Positions 15,615-21,692 of a stretch of 22,752 nucleotides of DNA are shown piece by piece. The stretch is from positions 1-22,752 of IMG/VR virus record IMGVR_UViG_3300018080_002750; one strand, 5' to 3'. The notes under the pieces were generated by a model that searched no databases, was not told where the DNA came from, and was given only the letters and a program-made list of their open reading frames with translations. Position 1 is the stretch's first letter. Every line of letters begins with the position of its first letter. The translations under genes were made by a program, and so were the position numbers. Source of the stretch: a virus.

Positions 15615-17210
15615 ATGTCACAGATTGTAACTAGTTTTATAGAATCATTAGCAATAACAAATTTAACTGGAGCTACAGATCATGCTCTAGTTGTTGGTGC
15701 TGCAGATGGTTCATTAACATCTTTAGGTGTTGCTGGAAATGGCGTTTTGCCAATAGGTAGTATTGGTGCAGATCCTGTTTTAGCTACTTTAACGGCAGGA
15801 ACTAATATTAATATTGCTAATAATCCTGGTAATATAACCATATCTGCTATAGGTGGTGGTATAGGACCAGAATTTGAAGATGATGTCTTTAGAGTTGTTG
15901 ATAATGCTGATAATACAGCTAAATTAGCATTTGAATGTGATCAAATTACTACTGGTACTGAACGTATAATTACTATGTGTGATCAGGATTTAAGTTTTAT
16001 TAATCCTTCGTTTCCAGGTGATGTAACTTGTGGAACTGGTTTAACTGTGACAACAGGTGATTTAGAAGTATCAGCAGGAAATCTTGGTATACCAGACACT
16101 AATGCAGCATTCACTCAAGGTATATTTACTATGGGTGGATCATTATTTATGCATAATTTAGGAGTCAACAATACATTTTTAGGTTATTTAGCTGGAAGTG
16201 CAATTAATAATGGAACAAATAATACTTCTATAGGTTCAAATAGTTTAGAAAATATTGATGATGGCACTTTTAATACATTTGTTGGTAGCTCTGCTGGATT
16301 AAATATAAGAGATGGATCGCTTAATGTTGGTATTGGTGCACCAGCGTTATCATTTTTAACAACAGGAGAATTAAATGTTGTTTTAGGTGCTGGCTCAGGT
16401 ATAAATTATACGAGTTCTGAATCATCAAATATATTAATATCTAATGATGGTGTAATTGGTGATGATAATGTTATAAGAATAGGTACACAAGGATCTGGAG
16501 CTGGGGAACAAGATAATTGTTTTATAGCTGGTATTTATGGTAATACAGTTGCTACACCATCTATGGTTGTTATAGATTCTAATGGTGAATTAGGAACAAC
16601 TTCTATATCTCCAATTAATGAATTTCAAGATAGTGATTTTAGGATCTATGATAATGGTGACAATACTAAGAAAATAGCATTTGAAGCTAGTGCAATATCT
16701 GCAGGAACTGTACGTACTATCACAATGGATGATCGTGATATTGATATGGATGCAGTAGCAACAACATATTCTACTGATTCAACAGATGCTACAGCGGCAG
16801 CAGGAACTATTACTATAGCTGGATCAGGTGCAGTTTCTACTTCAGGTGCTGGTAGTACAGTAACGATAGCAAGCACAAGTCTTGTTTGGAATGAAGTTAC
16901 TGGAACATCTCAAGCAGCAGCTGTAAACAATGGATATATAACGAATAATGCTGGATTAGTCACGGTTACTTTACCTTCAACCGCAGCAGTTGGCTCTGTA
17001 GTTAGAGTTGCAGGTCTTGGAGCTGGTGGCTGGAGTATTGCTCAAAATGCTTCACAGTATATCAGAATGAATGAATCTGAAGTTACTACTACAGGTGTTG
17101 GTGGTTCTATGAGCTCAACAGATGATTATGATGCAATTGAATTACTCTGTGTTGTTGCTAATAATGGCTGGTCCGTAGTTAATGCTAAAGGTAATATTTC
17201 ATACGTCTAG
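15615..17210 (+). CDS. Multi-module tail fiber with YadA-like beta-roll and shared C-terminal head
   Basis: The 531 residues divide into modules. Residues 41-81 are an IG...G..PV.A.LT.GTNI.I module, shared with the 922-residue fiber. Residues 87-128 are an FRVVDN.DNTAKLAFE...RIITM.D.D module. At 186-262 there are repeated NTFLG..AG, NTSIGSNSL, NTFVGSSAG, NVGIGAPAL and NVVLGAGSG units, as in the left-handed beta-roll of YadA-type adhesin heads. Residues 300-329 have CFIAGIYGNT...VVIDSNGELGT, a motif that often ends such rolls. Residues 338-380 are a second copy of the DFRIYDN.DNTKKIAFE module. Residues 424-531 are a head domain (NGYI.NNAGLVTVTLP, GGWSIAQNASQYI, CVVANNGW) shared with two neighbours. 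It is probably a trimeric receptor-binding fiber. Confidence 0.8.
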   Translation: MSQIVTSFIESLAITNLTGATDHALVVGAADGSLTSLGVAGNGVLPIGSIGADPVLATLTAGTNINIANNPGNITISAIGGGIGPEFEDDVFRVVDNADNTAKLAFECDQITTGTERIITMCDQDLSFINPSFPGDVTCGTGLTVTTGDLEVSAGNLGIPDTNAAFTQGIFTMGGSLFMHNLGVNNTFLGYLAGSAINNGTNNTSIGSNSLENIDDGTFNTFVGSSAGLNIRDGSLNVGIGAPALSFLTTGELNVVLGAGSGINYTSSESSNILISNDGVIGDDNVIRIGTQGSGAGEQDNCFIAGIYGNTVATPSMVVIDSNGELGTTSISPINEFQDSDFRIYDNGDNTKKIAFEASAISAGTVRTITMDDRDIDMDAVATTYSTDSTDATAAAGTITIAGSGAVSTSGAGSTVTIASTSLVWNEVTGTSQAAAVNNGYITNNAGLVTVTLPSTAAVGSVVRVAGLGAGGWSIAQNASQYIRMNESEVTTTGVGGSMSSTDDYDAIELLCVVANNGWSVVNAKGNISYV

Positions 17211-17219
17211 GAGTAATAT

Positions 17220-17864
17220 ATGGCGGTATTTAATTGTATAAATGATAGCTCTTCAGGGCTATATATTCTAGATGATACAGATATTACTAAAGTATTAACA
17301 TTTGATACCTCTGGAATAACAACTGCAACAACAAGAACATGGACTGCTGATGATAGAGACATAGACTTTGACGCAGTAGCTACAACTTATACTACAGATT
17401 CAGGAGACGGAACGGCTTCAAGTGGTACTCTTTCAATAGTTGGATCAGGAACAGTTTCAACCTCAGCAACGGGAAGTACTGTAACTATTACAGGAACTGG
17501 TGGCGGAACAGGTGGTGTGACTAGCTGGGTAATATTGACAGGTGGTGAAAGTCAACCATATTCGTTGAGTGTTAATACTGGATATATATGTACATCAGCA
17601 TCTAACTTTACAGCTGTATTGCCAACTACATCTAGTGTTGGAGACATTATTAGAATATCTGAGTTTAGTAGTTTAAGATCTGTTCAAATTAATCAAAATG
17701 CTAGTCAATATATTATTGGTGTAAGTGGCACTACAACAACTGGCACAGGTGGATATTTGCTTACTAATTCCACAGACAGAACTTCTATAGAATTAGTTTG
17801 TCATGTTGCAAATACCGGTTGGGTAATAATAAGTGATAATAGTGGTACGTATGCATTAAATTAG
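17220..17864 (+). CDS. Short tail fiber with shared head domain (paralogue 1)
   Basis: This 214-residue protein corresponds to the last third of the 531-residue fiber. Residues 15-52 are the DDTDITKVLTFDTSGI...RTWTADDRDIDFDAV module, 53-98 a Thr/Ser/Gly neck, and 103-214 a head with NTGYICTSASNFTAVLP, QINQNASQYIIG, TGTGGYL and CHVANTGWVI. The N-terminus MAVFNCINDSSSGLYI is nearly the same as that of the 203-residue protein, which suggests a common docking peptide. The start follows TAGGAG. It has no upstream beta-roll, so it would make a short spike. Compared with its paralogues the head is more diverged in the strand around 145-157, which could be a receptor-contact region (inference). Confidence 0.75.
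   Translation: MAVFNCINDSSSGLYILDDTDITKVLTFDTSGITTATTRTWTADDRDIDFDAVATTYTTDSGDGTASSGTLSIVGSGTVSTSATGSTVTITGTGGGTGGVTSWVILTGGESQPYSLSVNTGYICTSASNFTAVLPTTSSVGDIIRISEFSSLRSVQINQNASQYIIGVSGTTTTGTGGYLLTNSTDRTSIELVCHVANTGWVIISDNSGTYALN
17331..17359 (+). repeat. 29-bp identical block shared by two fiber genes, copy 1
   Basis: Identical to 18205-18233. It encodes the TRTWTADDR part of the shared module, while the surrounding sequence has diverged at many synonymous sites. A possible recombination or gene-conversion patch. Confidence 0.8.
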
Positions 17865-17872
17865 GAGATATT

Positions 17873-18094
17873 ATGAGTTTAGGATTAGTTGGTGCAATAA
17901 TAGTTGGTGTTTCATTAATTGTGGGAGCAGTATCAACTATTATTATTAAGAAAAAAGATAATATAGTTGAACAAGTTGCAGAGAAGATAATAAAAGCTGA
18001 AACGGGATTAGATATAGACTTTACTCCTGAAGAGCAAGAAAAACTTAAACAAGAAGAGCGCGACTATAAAGCTTCTAAGATTGAGGAAGAATAA
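17873..18094 (+). CDS. Small single-TM phage protein
   Basis: This 73-residue protein has one strong transmembrane segment at about 3-24 (LGLVGAIIVGVSLIVGAVSTIII), then KKK, then a charged helical tail with NIVEQVAEKIIKAETGLDIDFTPEEQEK. The tail pattern, E..AE..IK..TG.DIDFTP, recurs in small phage proteins of unknown function that I have seen elsewhere, so I regard the gene as real. The positive-inside rule places the tail in the cytoplasm. A holin or another inner-membrane role is possible but unproven. The stop TAA overlaps the next ATG by one base (TAATG), so it is translationally coupled to a fiber gene. Confidence 0.7.
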   Translation: MSLGLVGAIIVGVSLIVGAVSTIIIKKKDNIVEQVAEKIIKAETGLDIDFTPEEQEKLKQEERDYKASKIEEE

Positions 18095-18705
18095 TGCCTG
18101 TATTTAATACTATAAATGATAGCTCTACAGGATTATTTATCCTGGATGATACTGATATAACTAAAGTTCTCTCCTTTGATGTCTCTGGAATTACTACAGC
18201 TACCACAAGAACATGGACTGCTGATGATAGAGATATAGATTTTGACGCAGTTCCTACTTCTATTACAACTGACTCAGGCACTTGTACACCAGCTAGTGGG
18301 TCATTTTCAATTGTGGGATCAGGAGCAACTACATCAGCTTCAGGATCTACAATAACGATTACTGCGGCTGGCGGTGGAATATCATGGTCAGAAATTACAG
18401 GAACCTCACAAGCTGCTGCTGTAGATACGGGTTACATTGCAAATAATGCAGGTTTAGTTACTATTACTCTTCCAGATACTGCAGCTTTAGGCTCAGTAAT
18501 AGAAGTAGTTGGCAAAGGTGCTGGTAAGTTCAAAATAGCTCAAAATGCTGGTGAGACAATATATTTTGGTAGTTCTAGTACAACGACTGGCGTAGGTGGT
18601 TCTCTTACCGCAGACATCCAATATGGTGCTCTTAAGATGGTATGTATAACGGCTGATACGGATTGGGTAGTAGCTAGCTCATCTGGTAATTTTACAATTG
18701 TTTAA
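18094..18705 (+). CDS. Short tail fiber with shared head domain (paralogue 2)
   Basis: A 203-residue paralogue of the 214-residue protein. The docking peptide MPVFNTINDSSTGLFI and the DDTDITKVLSFDVSGI...TADDRDIDFDAV module (15-53) are followed by a Thr/Ser/Gly neck. The head at 96-203 contains ITGTSQAAAVDTGYIANNAG, VTITLPDTAALGS, KFKIAQNAGETIYFG and DWVVASSSGN. The head is closer to that of the 531-residue fiber than to that of the 214-residue protein, while the N-terminus is closer to the latter, so the gene looks like a mosaic of the two. It starts inside the stop of the 73-residue gene. Confidence 0.75.
   Translation: MPVFNTINDSSTGLFILDDTDITKVLSFDVSGITTATTRTWTADDRDIDFDAVPTSITTDSGTCTPASGSFSIVGSGATTSASGSTITITAAGGGISWSEITGTSQAAAVDTGYIANNAGLVTITLPDTAALGSVIEVVGKGAGKFKIAQNAGETIYFGSSSTTTGVGGSLTADIQYGALKMVCITADTDWVVASSSGNFTIV
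18205..18233 (+). repeat. 29-bp identical block shared by two fiber genes, copy 2
   Basis: Second copy of the block at 17331-17359, lying in the equivalent codons of the 203-residue fiber gene. Confidence 0.8.
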
Positions 18706-18708
18706 TAT

Positions 18709-18713
18709 AGGAG
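18709..18713 (+). promoter_or_regulatory. Ribosome site fixing a GTG start
   Basis: AGGAG followed by a six-base ATTAAA spacer and GTG at 18720. It supports a small gene that would be missed if only ATG starts were considered. Confidence 0.7.
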
Positions 18714-18719
18714 ATTAAA

Positions 18720-18878
18720 GTGCCTTGGAAAGTTGCAAATAAAAAAACTAAAAAGGGATGGCCTATATACAAGAAAGAAAATGGCCGTTGGAAAGTTGTT
18801 GGATATTCTACTTCTAAAGCTAAGGCACAGGCAAGCGTAAGAGCTCGTTATGCGTCTGAGCACGGAGGATTAAAGTGA
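18720..18878 (+). CDS. Small basic conserved-type phage protein (52 residues, GTG start)
   Basis: The reading frame from GTG at 18720 to TGA at 18878 encodes 52 residues beginning PWKVANKKTKKGWPIYKK, then GRWKVVGYSTSKAKAQASVR and ARYASEHGGLK. The shape is a short basic beta hairpin (WPIY...RWKVVG) followed by a helix with SKAKAQA..RA.YA. Many phages and some large viruses carry a small protein of this type, with a W-rich hairpin and a KA.AQ.RALYA helix; its function is not established to my knowledge. A perfect AGGAG lies upstream, and the last bases GTGA overlap the GTG start of the next gene by four. This coupling and the codon pattern make it convincing despite its size. Confidence 0.75.
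   Translation: MPWKVANKKTKKGWPIYKKENGRWKVVGYSTSKAKAQASVRARYASEHGGLK
18864..18868 (+). promoter_or_regulatory. Ribosome site fixing the second GTG start
   Basis: GGAGG plus ATTAAA spacer precedes the GTG at 18875. The spacer is the same six bases as at 18714-18719. The site lies inside the 3' end of the 52-residue gene, as expected for coupled translation. Confidence 0.7.
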
Positions 18879-19531
18879 GCAAGATAAATAGTATAGATAA
18901 TAAGAGTTCTGCTCTTACAATTGATCCTGGTGCGTCTGGTGATTCATTCGTACAGTTTGATATTAATACTACTGGTAAGTTTAGGATTGGTGTTGATGAT
19001 ACTGATTCTGATGCATTTGTTATTTCTCAAGGATCGGCTCTTGGAACTGATAATACATTTAGAATGTCGGCTGCAGGTGAATGTACAATGCCATTACAAT
19101 CAGCATTCAGTGGCTATTTAAGTTCTACAGCTTCAAATGTTACTGGAGATGGTACGCAGTATACAGTTGCCTTTGATACAGAGGTATTTGATCAGAATAA
19201 TGATTTTAATACTGGAACTTATACTTTTGAAGCGCCAGTTACTGGACGATATAATTTTAACTTTACTGTAAAATATAATGATATTGGTGTAGGGCATACG
19301 GGAGCATGGTTCTGGTTAGTAACTAGTAATCGTACACATCCAGTTGGTAGATTTAATCCGACATCATGTGATGTTAGTGGTGACGTTTCTTATTCTAATG
19401 TAACAGTTGCGGATATGGATGCTTCTGATACTGCATATTTAGTAGCTACTGTAAATAGTAGCACTTTAACAGTAGACGTTGAAGGTGGTGGAAATATGGA
19501 AACGAGGTTTGGTGGTTTTTTAATATGTTAG
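18875..19531 (+). CDS. C1q-like tail fiber protein (paralogue A)
   Basis: A 218-residue protein from a GTG start. Residues 1-41 are a docking segment (INSIDNKSSALTIDPGASGDSFVQFDIN..GKFRIGVDD). Residues 42-75 are a neck with ISQGSALGTDNTFRMSAAGE.TMPLQ. Residues 76-218 have the layout of a C1q/TNF-like jelly roll: SAFSGYLSS, VAFDTEVFDQN.DFNTGTYTFEAPVTGRYNF, then further strands and an ADMDASDTAYLV segment, closing FGGFLIC. C1q-like heads form trimers, so the product is probably a short trimeric spike that contacts the host surface. It is the most diverged of three tandem paralogues at the N-terminus. The stop is fused to the SD of the next gene. Confidence 0.8.
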   Translation: MSKINSIDNKSSALTIDPGASGDSFVQFDINTTGKFRIGVDDTDSDAFVISQGSALGTDNTFRMSAAGECTMPLQSAFSGYLSSTASNVTGDGTQYTVAFDTEVFDQNNDFNTGTYTFEAPVTGRYNFNFTVKYNDIGVGHTGAWFWLVTSNRTHPVGRFNPTSCDVSGDVSYSNVTVADMDASDTAYLVATVNSSTLTVDVEGGGNMETRFGGFLIC

Positions 19532-19538
19532 GAGCATT

Positions 19539-20198
19539 ATGGCGATAAATACAATAAATAATAATTCAGGAGAGCTGACTATAAATCCAGGTGCTTCAGG
19601 TGACAGTTTTATTCAATTCGATATTAATGGTACCGGAGAATTTCGTATAGGTGTAGATGACACTGACGATTCATTTAGAATATCTCAAGGTTCAGCTTTA
19701 GGAACTAATGATACATTTGTTATGTCTTCAGCGGGTGAATGTACTATGCCTTTACAGCCAGCATTTCTTGCTTACAACTCTACAGATGATACCAATGTAA
19801 CTGGTGACGCTACTTTATATCAATGTGAGTTTGATACAGAAATATTTGATCAAAATGATGACTATGATAATACGACTGATACATTTATAGCACCAATTAC
19901 TGGACGATATCTTCTTTATGCACAAGTTGGAGTATTAGGGATTGTGTCAGACCATGGAGGTGGTTATTTGCGTATTAATACTAGCAACATGGATTATTTA
20001 GTAAATGCATGTGATCCATACGCAACTATGTATCAAACTGCTGGAGATCAGCTTGCGATGAAGTATTTTTGTCTTGTAGATATGGATGCATCAGATACCG
20101 CAATAGTTAATTTATCTATTGATGGTACATCTAAAGTAGCAGATGTTGATGGAGCTGCAACGGTCGCAACAAGATTTTGTGGTTATTTAGCGGTATAG
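19539..20198 (+). CDS. C1q-like tail fiber protein (paralogue B)
   Basis: A 219-residue paralogue with the docking segment INTINNNSGELTINPGASG.., the IGVDDTDDSFRISQGSALG neck and a C1q-like head from about 74 (PAFLAYNS, EFDTEIFDQNDDYDN..., FIAPITGRYLLYAQ, DMDASDTAIV, closing FCGYLAV). The first about 40 codons are almost identical in DNA to those of the next gene, while the heads differ strongly. That is the expected pattern if the tip varies and the attachment end is fixed. Cysteines at several head positions differ between paralogues. It begins after TTAGGAG and ends in a TAGGAA junction. Confidence 0.8.
   Translation: MAINTINNNSGELTINPGASGDSFIQFDINGTGEFRIGVDDTDDSFRISQGSALGTNDTFVMSSAGECTMPLQPAFLAYNSTDDTNVTGDATLYQCEFDTEIFDQNDDYDNTTDTFIAPITGRYLLYAQVGVLGIVSDHGGGYLRINTSNMDYLVNACDPYATMYQTAGDQLAMKYFCLVDMDASDTAIVNLSIDGTSKVADVDGAATVATRFCGYLAV
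19544..19660 (+). repeat. 117-bp near-identical fiber anchor module, copy 1
   Basis: Matches 20214-20330 at 116 of 117 bases; the single change (T at 19562, C at 20232) is synonymous. Encodes the docking segment of two C1q-like proteins. Confidence 0.9.
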
Positions 20199-20205
20199 GA
20201 AAATT

Positions 20206-20871
20206 ATGGCAAAGATAAATACAATAAATAACAATTCAGGAGAGCTGACTATAAATCCAGGTGCTTCAGGTGACAGTTTTATTCAATTCGATATTAATGG
20301 TACCGGAGAATTTCGTATAGGTGTAGATGATAATGATTCAGATAAATTTAAGATATCGCAAGGCTCTACATTAGGATCAAATGATACATTTACAATAACA
20401 GCATCAGGTGAGCGAACTATGCCTTTACAGTCAGCAGTTCATGCATATCTTAATACAGAGGCTAGCAATATTACTGGTGATGGTACTACATGGACATGCG
20501 CTTTAGAAAGCGAACGATTTGATCAGAATGGTGATTATAATACAAGTACCTATACATTTATAGCTCCAGTTACGGGACGGTACCTTGTAACAGCCTTTCT
20601 TGAATTTAAAGGCCTTACATCATCACATACAACAGGCTTGTTGGAATGTGTTACAAGTAATAGAACATATCTGTTTGATTATTTAAATTCATATGCAGCA
20701 GGACATGGTAACAGTGTTATTACTCATCATGGTGTGTGTTTTGCTGATATGGATGCGTCAGACACATTAACTATTGAGTGCACCATATCAGGGGGCACGA
20801 AAGTAGTTGATGCATATGGAATTACCGGTAGTGTTGAAAGAACCAATTTATGTGTATATTTAGTATGTTAG
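20206..20871 (+). CDS. C1q-like tail fiber protein (paralogue C)
   Basis: A 221-residue paralogue with the same docking segment as the preceding gene, a variant neck (DDNDSDKFKISQGSTLGSNDTFTITASGER) and a C1q-like head from about 75 (SAVHAYLNT, CALESERFDQNGDYNTSTYTFIAPVTGRYL, ADMDASDTLTIECT, closing CVYLVC). The neck and head framework are closer to paralogue A than to B in places (TSNRTY, NTSTYTF), whereas the anchor is closer to B, so the gene looks mosaic. It starts after TAGGAA, and its TAG stop is followed directly by AAGGAAT, the ribosome site of the next gene. Confidence 0.8.
   Translation: MAKINTINNNSGELTINPGASGDSFIQFDINGTGEFRIGVDDNDSDKFKISQGSTLGSNDTFTITASGERTMPLQSAVHAYLNTEASNITGDGTTWTCALESERFDQNGDYNTSTYTFIAPVTGRYLVTAFLEFKGLTSSHTTGLLECVTSNRTYLFDYLNSYAAGHGNSVITHHGVCFADMDASDTLTIECTISGGTKVVDAYGITGSVERTNLCVYLVC
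20214..20330 (+). repeat. 117-bp near-identical fiber anchor module, copy 2
   Basis: Second copy of 19544-19660, offset by exactly 670 bases. Identity stops sharply at codon GAC/GAT of the VDD motif, where the neck begins to differ. Confidence 0.9.
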
Positions 20872-20881
20872 AAGGAATATT

Positions 20882-21181
20882 ATGAAAATCGCAGTAGATG
20901 GAATAGATTTATTTGAGTTAACAGATATTCAGAAGAAAGTTATTAAGAATGATATCTGTTGTGATAAATTTGATGAAGACGTGAAGCGCAGATTGTTTTA
21001 TATAATCAATCATAAATATGAACAATGCTTTAAAAGGTTAAAAGCTGAATGGGAGCCAAAATTAGCTGCTCGTGGAGTTAAGTCTCTTCCTACTGATAAG
21101 GATGAGTTTGCTAACTTAGTGTTTGCTCAAGAGGATTATAAAGATAGAGCTGCAAGGGATGCAGAAAGTAAAATAGTTTAA
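20882..21181 (+). CDS. Small phage protein of unknown function at end of fiber operon
   Basis: A 99-residue, mostly helical and charged protein with a short beta start (MKIAVDGIDLFELTDIQKKVIKNDI). It contains DEDVKRRLFYIINHKYEQCFKRLKAEWEPKLAARG, then SLPTDKDEFANLVFAQEDYKDRAARD. The ELT..QK.VIKNDI and YKDRAARD parts look like a conserved phage family that I have seen annotated only as hypothetical. It is the last gene of the plus-strand operon, lies ten bases after the third C1q gene, and is followed by a strong hairpin. It might be a fiber-assembly helper or a minor virion protein; the sequence does not decide this. Confidence 0.7.
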   Translation: MKIAVDGIDLFELTDIQKKVIKNDICCDKFDEDVKRRLFYIINHKYEQCFKRLKAEWEPKLAARGVKSLPTDKDEFANLVFAQEDYKDRAARDAESKIV

Positions 21182-21183
21182 CT

Positions 21184-21200
21184 CGTGACGAAATTTCACG
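21184..21200. terminator. Weak hairpin after the late operon
   Basis: CGTGA at 21184-21188 pairs with TCACG at 21196-21200 around a seven-base loop, starting two bases after the last plus-strand stop codon. Short, with no T tract; perhaps part of a two-hairpin termination region. Confidence 0.3.
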
Positions 21201-21212
21201 GATTGAATTTAA

Positions 21213-21247
21213 GATATTAATATCCCCCCAATCAAGGGGGGGGTATT
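21213..21247. terminator. Bidirectional hairpin between convergent operons
   Basis: AATATCCCCCC (21219-21229) pairs with GGGGGGGTATT (21237-21247) with one T-G wobble and a seven-base loop. A perfect 12-base palindrome GATATTAATATC (21213-21224) overlaps the left arm. The hairpin separates the late plus-strand operon from the leftward minus-strand genes, the classic place for a two-way terminator, although neither side has a long T run. Confidence 0.6.
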
Positions 21248-21277
21248 CAAAGGAAAGAATTTAATTTCTAATTTGAG

Positions 21278-21637
21278 CTAAGAAGAAATTGTAGAAGTTT
21301 TTGAATTTATTTGCACTTTAAGTTCTCTTAATCTTTTTATGTAATCTAGCGAGGTTAATATATCTAATTCGATTTCACAAATATCTTTTTTTAAATAACT
21401 ATCATCGTTCTTTGTCCAATATTTAATGGAATTAGATATAAGTCCTATGTAATTTTTAATGGTATTGTCTAAGTCTTCGTCTATTTTTTTATATATTTTG
21501 CTTTTTAATTCTTTATCTTCTATTTCGTTTATAATTTTTAAAATGTGTTCTTTTTTTTTGAATTTTATTTCTTTTGATATACACTTTTCACATACTGGGT
21601 AAATTTCTTGTCGTATGCAATCACCTTTTTTGTGCAT
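21278..21637 (-). CDS. Unknown 119-residue protein with CEKC motif
   Basis: This minus-strand protein starts MHKKGDCIRQEIYPVCEKC; cysteines at 7, 16 and 19 could bind a metal, though a fourth ligand is not obvious nearby. The rest is Lys/Glu/Ile-rich and predicted helical (EHILKIINEIEDKELKSKIYKK, IELDILTSLDYIKRLRELK), with a possible coiled coil at the end. The ATG is preceded by AAAGGAAAAC, the same type of ribosome site as that of the annealing protein upstream. It is the last gene of the leftward cluster. Function is unknown; an early phage accessory protein is most likely. An A9 run in codons about 27-29 is intact in frame. Confidence 0.65.
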   Translation of the reverse strand: MHKKGDCIRQEIYPVCEKCISKEIKFKKKEHILKIINEIEDKELKSKIYKKIDEDLDNTIKNYIGLISNSIKYWTKNDDSYLKKDICEIELDILTSLDYIKRLRELKVQINSKTSTISS

Positions 21638-21655
21638 TGTTTTCCTTTAACTATA

Positions 21656-21680
21656 GGGCGCTACTAGTTAAGCAACGCCC
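21656..21680. terminator. Intergenic hairpin GGGCG/CGCCC in the minus-strand cluster
   Basis: GGGCG at 21656-21660 pairs with CGCCC at 21676-21680 across a 15-base loop that holds the palindrome ACTAGT. It lies in the 55-base gap between the annealing protein and the 119-residue gene. The arms match the core of the hairpin at 15211-15235. It may reduce expression of the downstream gene. Confidence 0.4.
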
Positions 21681-21692
21681 AGGATACGAATT

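Noticed and set aside
18875-20871. Diversity-generating retroelement acting on the C1q heads.
   Set aside because: No reverse transcriptase and no template/variable repeat pair with adenine-specific changes is visible; head differences are spread over the domain.
21651-21660. ACTATAGGGCG on the plus strand resembles the 3' half of a T7 RNA polymerase promoter.
   Set aside because: Only about nine bases around the start site match; the upstream recognition half does not, and the direction would be antisense to the early genes.
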